Positions 57,560 to 64,000 of a stretch of 64,000 nucleotides of DNA are shown in pieces. Origin of the DNA: Rouxiella chamberiensis (GTDB lineage Bacteria; Pseudomonadota; Gammaproteobacteria; Enterobacterales; Enterobacteriaceae); NCBI RefSeq assembly GCF_026967475.1, contig NZ_CP114058.1, positions 1,860,001 through 1,924,000 of the forward strand, in the 5' to 3' direction. Each line of letters opens with the position of its first letter. The first letter of the stretch is position 1. The translations under genes were made by a program, and so were the position numbers. The notes beneath the pieces were generated by a model. That model searched no databases and was not told where the DNA came from. It saw only the letters and a program-made list of their open reading frames with translations.

Positions 57560-59215
57560 TTAGCTCATCTGACGATCGTCAACGTATTTACGTTTGTCCG
57601 GCGCAGGCGGGAAATACTGGTAGAGCCAGGTTTCGCTCAGGGCATGGTCGTGCGAGCGCAGGAACATGCGCAGTTCGACCGGTTCGACCGAATCGCTGGT
57701 AGGTGCCCAGTCGAACAGGATGCGGTAACCGTCAAACGGTTGAACATAAAGGATTTCGATGTTGCTAATCTTGCCGGACGAGACATTGATGACCGGCTCG
57801 ATACCTTTATCTGCATACGATTTTAGCTCGCCACCGATGAAGTCTACGGCAAAACGGCGCTGCCAGACGGTCGGATAGTGTTCACCCGGCGCCCAGCCTT
57901 CCGGGAAGCCGCCCATGCCGGTACGCGTTGCCAGCACTTTCGCCATCGGACTGCGGATTGGCGGCTCATTGCTCCAGTAGAGACGGTAGCTGAAGTCCAG
58001 CGAATCCCCGGCCTTGATAGCCTTTTCCGGCTGCCAGAAGCACACCACGTTATCCAGCGTTTCGCCGGTCGTCGGGATCTCCATCAGATTGATTGAACCC
58101 TTGCCCCAATTACCTTTCGGCTCGACCCACAGGCTGGGACGCTTGTTATACCAGCCGATAACATCCTGATAATCATCAAAATCATGGTCAAGCTGCAACA
58201 GTCCGAAGCCTTTCGGGTTTTCATCCGCGAAGGCGTTGAACTGCAACTTTTGCGGGTTATTCAACGGACGACATACCCATTCGCCATTGCCGCGCCACAT
58301 GGCCAGGCGATCGGAGTCATGAATCTGAGGGTGAATGGTGTCGCAGCGGCCCCGTTCGTTGGTACCACAGCTAAACATGCTGGTCATCGGCGAAATGCCG
58401 AGCTGCTTGACGTCTTTACGGGCATGAAGGTGCTTGTCGATTTCCATGACTACACGCGTAGGCTCGCAGCGAATGGTGAAGCGGTACGCGCCGGTAATGC
58501 TCGGGCCGTCAAGCAGGGCATAGACCACGAAGGTGGTGGAGTCGGCTTTCGGCGTTTCAAACCAGAAGGAGACGAAGTCGGGGAACTCTTCAGGATGGTC
58601 GGTAAAGGTATCGACCGCTACACCACGGGCAGACAGGCCATACTGATAGGTGTCGTCTACTGCGCGGAAGTAGCTTGCGCCCAGGAAAGAAACCACGTCG
58701 CGCTGGGTCAGCTCAGGGGCCTTGTTGACCTTGAATCCGGCAAAGCCGAGGTTGGATTTACCCTCGAGCTGGCTGGTATCGACACCGGCGTCATGGTAGT
58801 TGAAGAGTTCGGGGCGGAAGTGAATCTCGCGCGCCTGATGCTTGTCGCCATCAAGAGCAAACATTTTCACCCGACGTTTGAAGCCCATGCCGACGTGAAA
58901 CAGTTCGACGTCCAGCTGGCGATTCGGGATGTTATGCCAAAGAGAGTGCGCGTGGTCGTACTGAATGCTGTTGTAAGCCTGTGGCGTAAGGTTGGCCAGG
59001 GTTTCAGGCAGAGGCTCGGGAGCGCCGCCATAAGGCTGTTTAGCGAGTGAAGCAGCCAACTTCTGCAAAGTAGAGAAGTCAAAGGAGGTCGCGCCGCCGT
59101 CGGCCACACTCCCTTGTGCCGCTTCGGCTGAACCGGTGAACAGGGATGCCATCGCAGGCACACCACAGTAAGCAGCAAATGCCATTGAAGCTTTAATAAA
59201 TGCTCTTCGTTCCAT
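57560..59215 (-). CDS. opgD: osmoregulated periplasmic glucan biosynthesis protein D
   Basis: 551 residues. A Tat signal (ERRAFIKAS) exports it to the periplasm. [24 protein letters not shown] and the [15 protein letters not shown] stretch mark the OpgD/OpgG family. OpgD helps set the length and structure of osmoregulated periplasmic glucans. The length equals that of E. coli OpgD. It stands alone with a long divergent region before rcsA. Confidence 0.93.
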   Translation of the reverse strand: MERRAFIKASMAFAAYCGVPAMASLFTGSAEAAQGSVADGGATSFDFSTLQKLAASLAKQPYGGAPEPLPETLANLTPQAYNSIQYDHAHSLWHNIPNRQLDVELFHVGMGFKRRVKMFALDGDKHQAREIHFRPELFNYHDAGVDTSQLEGKSNLGFAGFKVNKAPELTQRDVVSFLGASYFRAVDDTYQYGLSARGVAVDTFTDHPEEFPDFVSFWFETPKADSTTFVVYALLDGPSITGAYRFTIRCEPTRVVMEIDKHLHARKDVKQLGISPMTSMFSCGTNERGRCDTIHPQIHDSDRLAMWRGNGEWVCRPLNNPQKLQFNAFADENPKGFGLLQLDHDFDDYQDVIGWYNKRPSLWVEPKGNWGKGSINLMEIPTTGETLDNVVCFWQPEKAIKAGDSLDFSYRLYWSNEPPIRSPMAKVLATRTGMGGFPEGWAPGEHYPTVWQRRFAVDFIGGELKSYADKGIEPVINVSSGKISNIEILYVQPFDGYRILFDWAPTSDSVEPVELRMFLRSHDHALSETWLYQYFPPAPDKRKYVDDRQMS

Positions 59216-60031
59216 GCCGAAAAGGTTTCCTTTGGCTTAGCAAGTGTATGAATCCGACCACAATGCTCTTTGCTTGGAGCGATGCCGCATCATCGGGCAT
59301 CCGTGGAGTCGGTGTTAACTTTTACGACCACAAGGCTAACGTATAATTCACATAACGAGTATCAAAAAATTGAAAGCATATCGACAGGAAAGCCCCTCGA
59401 ACGCGCGAGGGTAAAAGGTTAAATGACGGGCGTGGACGGGCATACGCGGGCTTTCAGTGCCATTGTATAAGGAAGCAACAGACGAGAGGCTTCAATCTTC
59501 ATTAATTTTTAAGAGCAATCTGGCCTTGATAGGTCAAATAAATTGATGTTCTGCTTAATTGCCGCGAAATGATTAGATAAGCCAAGCCTTCGATACCGCT
59601 TATGAATTCGACCTATTCCTAATTTTTTCTTTTAAAACCGTAAGTAACACCTCGTTACCCGAGGTTACACCCCGAATAAAATCGGTGAATAATTTTTAAT
59701 AACCAACTTGATGTTTAGCTTTAAAACTAATAATTCACCCTTCACATTAATGTTAAGTGCAATTACTTTTTGTTGCTATGTCCCTGCAAAGATTGAGGAT
59801 CATGGCTTTAAGATACACGCATGACGCTTACATTAATTTTACAGGTCCATAAGCGAAATTGATACGGCAAAAGTAAACGGGTTTACCGATAAAAATTAAC
59901 TTTGTATTTTGCGCCGATTTATTGCAAAAAGGATCCGCAAGGTTGGCTAACTGTTAACCACCTTCATTGTCACAGCCCTCTAACCTAATAATCAGACATG
60001 CACACATGGACGTCCAATAAGGACCATAATC
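59216..60031. promoter_or_regulatory. long control region between opgD and rcsA
   Basis: 816 AT-rich bases with no supported gene. rcsA in E. coli is silenced by H-NS and autoactivated by RcsAB; a long AT-rich upstream region fits. On the minus strand TAGGAATAGGTCGA (59608-59621) matches 11 of 14 positions of the RcsAB consensus. An inverted repeat (GTAACACCTCG, 59644-59654; CGAGGTTAC, 59660-59668) and a hairpin CCCTCG-N6-CGAGGG near 59395-59412 are also present. Their roles are unknown. Confidence 0.4.
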
Positions 60032-60659
60032 ATGCAAACGATAATCCTGGATTTATGTCGTTTTACACGCTTGGGTTTAATACATTCCCTGTCGTTAAAT
60101 GGGATTAATACCCGCGATATTATTTATGCCAGTGATATAGAAGACCTCGAACAACATTGCCAAATGCAGTTACCAAGAATTGTTTTTATCAATGAGGCTT
60201 GTTTGTCTTCCCAGGCCACGAAGTCTTCGCAATTACGTAATTTGATAGTTGAACATCCCAAGACTTTGTTTATCATTTTCATGTCGAGTACCCGCAATCA
60301 TTTCGATGAATACGTGCACGTTCGCGAAAATGTGATTATTACGTCTAAATCAATAAAAACATCTTCACTCAATCAGTTGTTAAGCAGTCATATTTGTAAG
60401 TTTAATTTAGCCGGTATGGGAACCACCATGCTGGATAATTCACCAGTAGTTTTGAGCCGTAGCGAATCGAATATGTTGAAGATGTGGATGTCGGGCGAAG
60501 GCACGATTCAGATTTCCGACAAACTGAGGATCAAGGTCAAAACGGTGTCGTCTTATAAAGGCAGCATCAAACGTAAAATCAAAACGCAGAACCAAGCACA
60601 TCATCTACCACGTAGTACGACTTAGTGATTCACTAACTGAAGGTATCTTTGTTAGCTAA
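60032..60659 (+). CDS. rcsA: capsule co-activator RcsA, frameshifted at its end
   Basis: 208 residues after correction (E. coli RcsA has 207). LDLCRFTRLGLIHSLSLNG at the N-terminus and SRSESNMLKMWMSGEGTIQISDKL with KVKTVSSYKGSIKRKIKT in the LuxR-type HTH are clear RcsA signatures. It joins RcsB to activate capsule genes. The frame breaks at 60592-60593: GAACCAAG should be GAACAAG, which restores NKHIIYHVVRLSDSL and a stop at 60659. As read, the protein stops at 60625 with an altered tail. AAGGA precedes the ATG. Confidence 0.9.
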
Positions 60660-60767
60660 AACTCAACAAGCTCTCCTCTCGCACGGCCTCGCCGTAGAGA
60701 CGGGAGCTTCCACCCTTTCACGGGTATCGAAGTGGCGTAGCTGACAGCAAGTTTACAGCGAAGGGGC
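60660..60767 (-). other. possible IS200/IS605 tnpB 3'-end remnant
   Basis: The minus strand reads SIPVKGWKLPSLRRGRARGE before a stop, reminiscent of the tail of IS605-type TnpB proteins and their right-end RNA region. It contains hairpin-forming GC-rich arms (CACGGC, GCCGT). No catalytic part or second end is present. The resemblance is from memory and unverified; the spacer is where E. coli carries dsrA, which is not seen here. Confidence 0.25.
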
Positions 60768-60962
60768 TTAACGGCCCTCTCGTGGCTCTACAAAGGTTCC
60801 ATCCTTGCTTTGCGTTTCATTGAAAAACCAGATACCCGCCGGATAGTCTTCCAGAGACACAAGATACATCACCCCTTCGTAGAATGTTTCTACCGCCAGT
60901 ACCCTGCCCTCGCGACGAGGACCGCCATCGGTTTTTACCGTAACAAGATCGTCAACCTGCAT
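60768..60962 (-). CDS. dsrB: DsrB protein
   Basis: 64 residues. [17 protein letters not shown] and [18 protein letters not shown] match E. coli DsrB closely. It is a small basic beta-rich protein of unknown biochemical role, conserved beside rcsA. GGAG CAGCAT precedes the ATG. Gene order rcsA-dsrB, convergent, agrees with E. coli. Confidence 0.9.
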   Translation of the reverse strand: MQVDDLVTVKTDGGPRREGRVLAVETFYEGVMYLVSLEDYPAGIWFFNETQSKDGTFVEPREGR

Positions 60963-61092
60963 ATGCTGCTCCGGAATGTGAATAGCCTGGGATAAGCCCA
61001 GCGCCCTGCGTTGTCTTCGATAAGTGTATTCTAGTTTACAGGGGATAAAACATGATGCGGCGCAAAGAGGAGGCGAGGAATGACAGGCAATA

Positions 61093-61116
61093 AAAAACCC
61101 GCCTTGGCGGGTTTTT
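61093..61116. terminator. terminator of the cold-shock gene
   Basis: AAAAACCCGCC (61093-61103), loop TT, GGCGGGTTTTT (61106-61116). Strong and symmetrical. Confidence 0.85.
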
Positions 61117-61157
61117 GTAATCTACGTTATCAGCTGTAAAACAGCGGACAAGTGAGA

Positions 61158-61370
61158 TTAGATAGCGGTAACGTTAGCCGCTGACGGACCTTTAGCACCG
61201 TTCTCGATAGAGAAAGATACGTTCTGGCCTTCAGCCAGGGTCTTGAAACCTTGATCCTGGATTGCAGAGAAGTGTACGAATACATCTTTGCTGCCGTCTG
61301 CAGGAGTGATGAAGCCAAAGCCTTTAGACTCGTTGAACCACTTAACTTGACCTTTCATCATATTAGACAT
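61158..61370 (-). CDS. cold-shock-domain protein, CspC/CspE type
   Basis: 70 residues. RNA-binding motifs KGFGFI (RNP1) and VFVHF (RNP2) are intact. It binds single-stranded RNA as an antiterminator and chaperone. The N-terminal half is closer to E. coli CspC and the C-terminal half ([11 protein letters not shown]) to CspE, so I give no symbol. AAAAGG precedes the ATG. Confidence 0.92.
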   Translation of the reverse strand: MSNMMKGQVKWFNESKGFGFITPADGSKDVFVHFSAIQDQGFKTLAEGQNVSFSIENGAKGPSAANVTAI

Positions 61371-61715
61371 GCGAATTACCTTTTAAATATAAATTTTGCC
61401 ACCATGGGCATGTTATAGCCGGATTTCAGTCGTTACTTATGGAGGCACTAAGAAGGAAATTCGTCAGATCAGTGTTATCAAGGATAACGCATTAAATTGG
61501 AACAACTTTACTCAGGATGTCGTGCATAAATAGGTCTGTACCACAGGCCGAGAGCTATTTACTCATGACTGCATTTCAATAGCAACTGTTTTTAACGGTT
61601 ACCTAAGGTAATTACCCAATTATGTTGAGTTATCGTACGATTAGCTTGATTTATCGACATCCAGGCCACTGATTTTAAATAAGATGCTGTGGAATGCGGC
61701 ACGTAAATCGAAAAT
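61371..61715. other. cold-shock gene leader and AT-rich spacer
   Basis: Contains the long 5' region of the cold-shock gene. A 63-codon frame here on the minus strand has no ribosome-binding site and overlaps the neighbouring terminator; I do not call it a gene. Confidence 0.5.
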
Positions 61716-61770
61716 AAAAAAAATGCTGGATGCCTCTGCTCGTCGGCACGACGAGAAAAACAGCCAGCAT
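61716..61770 (-). terminator. long terminator after the 115-residue protein gene
   Basis: ATGCTGG (61723-61729) pairs with CCAGCAT (61764-61770), with an inner CTCGTC/GACGAG hairpin. On the minus strand eight Ts follow. Confidence 0.75.
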
Positions 61771-61796
61771 CAGGGGCTTGCATCCTTCCTGCCCGC

Positions 61797-62144
61797 CTAC
61801 TCCATCATCTCGGAGACGGCGTGCCGGACATAGGCGCTGATTTGCGCCAGGTCTTCGGCTTTCGCGCTGTCGCCGCCTATGGAGCGCACGCGGTTTTCGA
61901 GATGACCAATGTCCTGCTCGACCTTGTGAGCAATCTGTACCTTTACGATGGTATCAACGGAGGAGATAAAAGCCCGCATCACGGCCTTGAGCGCAAAAAT
62001 TTCAGAGAACGAATCATAGGCCAGCTTTTCGGCCGGTGGATGGTTAGGGCTCTGCTTCTCACGCGGTGGCAGGTTCTTCAGGTTATCAACATGTTCGATA
62101 ATCAGATCGATGTCTCTGATTAGTTCATCAAAATTCTTGGCCAC
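61797..62144 (-). CDS. small helical protein of unknown function, 115 residues
   Basis: Start is GTG at 62144 behind GAAGGA; the longer frame to 62255 reads unrelated upstream sequence. The product, VAKNFDELIRDIDLIIEHVDNLKN and onward, is strongly helical and amphipathic with no signal peptide or membrane segment. It ends HAVSEMME. I do not recognise its family. It lies alone between the alcohol dehydrogenase and the cold-shock gene, with its own terminator. Confidence 0.7.
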   Translation of the reverse strand: MAKNFDELIRDIDLIIEHVDNLKNLPPREKQSPNHPPAEKLAYDSFSEIFALKAVMRAFISSVDTIVKVQIAHKVEQDIGHLENRVRSIGGDSAKAEDLAQISAYVRHAVSEMME

Positions 62145-62298
62145 TGATTTTCCTTCGCTCGGCGAAAGCAGAAGAATACCACTGCGGCAAGATGGCGAGA
62201 AGTCGGCAAGGCGGGAAAGGTGAAATTTAAACGCAAAGCGCCCGTCCACAAGCATGGACGGGCGCAGTAAACGTCAAAACCCGAGGCGAACCTTGGTG

Positions 62299-63357
62299 TT
62301 ATGCGTTTTTCAGTGATTCCATATCGATGACGAAACGGTATTTCACGTCGCTGTTCAGCATACGGGTGTAGGCTTCGTTGATTTGATCCATATTGATCAT
62401 CTCGACGTCACAACCGATGTTGTTTTCGGCACAGAAATCCAGCATTTCCTGAGTCTCTGCGATACCGCCAATCAGGGAACCCACGAGGCTCTTGCGGCCA
62501 CCGATCAGTTTACCTGCGTGAACGGCAGGCTCGACCGGCTCGATAAGCCCCACCAGAATGTGCACACCGTTGACTTTCAGCGTATCAAGGTACGGGTTCA
62601 GGTCGTGCTGATGCGGAACGGTGTCGAGGATGAAGTCGAAATGGTTTTTAACGTCAGCCATTTGTTTTTCATCGGTAGACAGCACCACGTGGTTTGCACC
62701 CAGGCGACGTGCTTCCTGCTCTTTACCGGCAGAGCGGGTAAACAGCGTAACGTCTGCGCCCATGGCGTGAGCAAATTTCAGACCCATGTGGCCCAGACCG
62801 CCCAAACCTACGATAGCGACCTTGTGGCCCGGCTTCACGCCCCAATGCTTAAGCGGCGAGTACGTGGTGATACCGGCACACAGCAGCGGTGCCGCGGCCT
62901 TGAAGTCCAGCGCTTCAGGGACGCGCAGCACGAACTTCTCGGACACCACGATTTGCTCGGAGTAGCCGCCGTAAGTCATCATGCCGTCGTGGCGATCCAG
63001 ACTGTTGTAAGTCATGGTCGGACCTTCTTCGCAGTACTGCTCGAGGTCGGCCTTGCAGGACGAGCACGCTTTGCAGGAATCCACCATACAGCCAACACCG
63101 ACGGAATCGCCGACCTTGAACTGGGTGACTTTGGCGCCGACGTGCGTGACATAGCCAATGATTTCGTGGCCCGGAACCAGAGGATAGACGCTCTGATGCC
63201 ATTCGTTACGTGCCTGGTGAATGTCTGAGTGACAAACGCCGCAATATTTGATGTCGATAACAACATCGGTATCACGCGGATCGCGACGTACGAAAGTGTG
63301 GGGTGCCAGTTCGGTCTCTGCGGACTGCGCGGCAAATCCTCGGACGTTAAGTGTCAT
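62299..63357 (-). CDS. zinc-dependent alcohol dehydrogenase, YahK-like
   Basis: 352 residues, MDR superfamily. Catalytic zinc ligands CGVCHSD and GHE; the structural zinc site is CMVDSCKACSSCKADLEQYC. The NAD(P) fold carries VGLGGLGHMGLKFA. YahK-type enzymes reduce a range of aldehydes with NADPH. AGGAG precedes the ATG. The gene stands alone. Confidence 0.9.
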   Translation of the reverse strand: MTLNVRGFAAQSAETELAPHTFVRRDPRDTDVVIDIKYCGVCHSDIHQARNEWHQSVYPLVPGHEIIGYVTHVGAKVTQFKVGDSVGVGCMVDSCKACSSCKADLEQYCEEGPTMTYNSLDRHDGMMTYGGYSEQIVVSEKFVLRVPEALDFKAAAPLLCAGITTYSPLKHWGVKPGHKVAIVGLGGLGHMGLKFAHAMGADVTLFTRSAGKEQEARRLGANHVVLSTDEKQMADVKNHFDFILDTVPHQHDLNPYLDTLKVNGVHILVGLIEPVEPAVHAGKLIGGRKSLVGSLIGGIAETQEMLDFCAENNIGCDVEMINMDQINEAYTRMLNSDVKYRFVIDMESLKNA

Positions 63358-63499
63358 CTGTTTTCTCCTGAGGGTTAACGAAAGAATTCGGGGTAGCGAT
63401 CCTCAGAGCGCCACCGGTGCAAAGTATGCAGGCAAACGTCGGAAAATCGTTATAACGATCCTCGCGAGTGCTTGCCTAAATCTGTTTTTTTCGGAATTT

Positions 63500-63534
63500 T
63501 GATTAAGCGCTGTGCAACCTGCAGCGCCTAATCA
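63500..63534 (-). terminator. inverted repeat after the AI-2E-family gene
   Basis: TGATTA-A-GCGCTG pairs with CAGCGC-C-TAATCA around a 9-nt loop. It lies after the permease gene on the minus strand, followed by AAAATTCC; a possible terminator. Confidence 0.5.
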
Positions 63535-63570
63535 GGGGGAGGAAATCGAGCGGAAGCAAGACGCTGACCG

Positions 63571-64000
63571 CTAGATCAAACGGGCGGATTTCAGCTCACT
63601 TTTCAGATAGGCATAGTAGATAGGCGCGGCTACAACCCCGGGCAGGCCAAAGGCGGATTCGAAAATAAGCATCGCCAGCAGCACTTCCCACGACTTGGCA
63701 TTGATGCTCGTTCCTACAATTCGCGCATTCAGGAAATACTCGACCTTGTGAATGATAATCAGGTACGCCAGCACCAGCGCGCCGACCCAGAGGGATATAG
63801 ACAGCCCGACGATGCAGATAACCGTATTGGAAATCAGATTGCCCACCACCGGCAGCAAGCCGCAGACAAAGGTAAAGACCACCAGCGTTTTCGACAGCGG
63901 CAAATGAATGCCGAACAGCGGCAAAATGCCAAACAGAAATATGCCCGACAGCACCGTATTGATAAGCGAGATCTGGAACTGGGCAAACACCACGTTCCGG
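63571..64000 (-). CDS. AI-2E-family (PerM/YdiK) membrane protein, C-terminal part
   Basis: The last about 143 residues of a multi-spanning protein; the N-terminus lies beyond the right edge. Motifs PLSKTLVVFTFVCGLLPVVGN and FGLPGVVAAPIYYAYLK belong to the AI-2E/UPF0118 transporter family, whose members include exporters of autoinducer-2 or Na+/H+ antiporters. Substrate not known. Confidence 0.8.
   Translation of the reverse strand, partial: RNVVFAQFQISLINTVLSGIFLFGILPLFGIHLPLSKTLVVFTFVCGLLPVVGNLISNTVICIVGLSISLWVGALVLAYLIIIHKVEYFLNARIVGTSINAKSWEVLLAMLIFESAFGLPGVVAAPIYYAYLKSELKSARLI

Noticed and set aside
2071..60593. Widespread gene decay or programmed frameshifting
   Set aside because: Each affected gene has only one indel, otherwise intact codons, and there is no slippery-site and stimulator pattern; sequencing error is simpler.
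60660..60767. DsrA small RNA
   Set aside because: The GC-rich DsrA terminator and rpoS-pairing stretch are not present.
61592..61783. 63-codon minus-strand frame after the 115-residue protein gene
   Set aside because: It overlaps a strong terminator and has no ribosome-binding site.
1..64000. CRISPR array, tRNA or rRNA genes, prophage
   Set aside because: No regularly spaced repeats, no cloverleaf or conserved rRNA stretches, and no phage structural or integrase genes were seen.

Overview
The window is a stretch of gammaproteobacterial chromosome, most likely from an enterobacterium of the Yersiniaceae type (Rahnella, Rouxiella, Serratia or Ewingella-like). This rests on rcsA next to dsrB, opgD, yjiN, yojI, a CspC/CspE protein, mntP, and an hpxO urate hydroxylase. 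The genus is an inference. No rRNA, tRNA, CRISPR array, intact insertion sequence or prophage was seen.

Layout. 0-6 kb: the start of hpxO with GntR-type operator repeats, a small lipoprotein, an HPP-family membrane protein, two adjacent COG0523 (CobW/ZigA) GTPases behind a Zur-like box, then a UPF0303 protein and iolE. 6-25.5 kb: a large organosulfur-scavenging island. It holds two DszA/NtaA-type flavin monooxygenases, three SfnB/DszC-type acyl-CoA-dehydrogenase-fold oxidoreductases, an MFS transporter, an FAD/NAD(P) protein, sfnG (dimethyl sulfone monooxygenase), ssuD (alkanesulfonate monooxygenase), an SsuA-like binding protein, a cysteine-synthase-like enzyme and a second ABC importer. At its centre is an unusual regulator: a sigma-54 activator (AAA+ plus Fis-type HTH) fused at its C-terminus to an SsuA-like ligand-binding domain with no signal peptide. 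Two 16-bp palindromes 32 bp apart and a good sigma-54 promoter lie between it and ssuD, so the island looks controlled by a cytoplasmic sulfonate sensor. 25.5-34 kb: a Fic protein, a YgiW-like BOF protein, a molybdenum formate dehydrogenase with its DUF1641 partner, a CPA1-type antiporter, an unidentified protein and mntP. 34-40 kb: a Tat-exported amidohydrolase, a DadA-like oxidase, an XRE-cupin regulator and a polar amino acid ABC importer. 40-45 kb: a divergent adenylosuccinate synthetase paralogue opposite a LysR regulator, an MFS efflux pump with a TetR regulator, and a CDF metal exporter. 45-57 kb: an EmrAB-type tripartite efflux operon with its own outer-membrane lipoprotein, a CorA transporter, a DUF3772 mechanosensitive channel, yojI and yjiN. 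57-64 kb: a 59-residue protein, opgD, rcsA, dsrB, a cold-shock protein, a small unknown protein, a zinc alcohol dehydrogenase and the 3' part of an AI-2E-family permease.

At least ten otherwise intact genes carry one single-base frameshift, and correcting that base restores a full family-length product each time. All five insertions fall at a GAAC sequence and most deletions in homopolymers. This points to systematic sequencing error rather than gene decay, so these genes are annotated across the frameshift.
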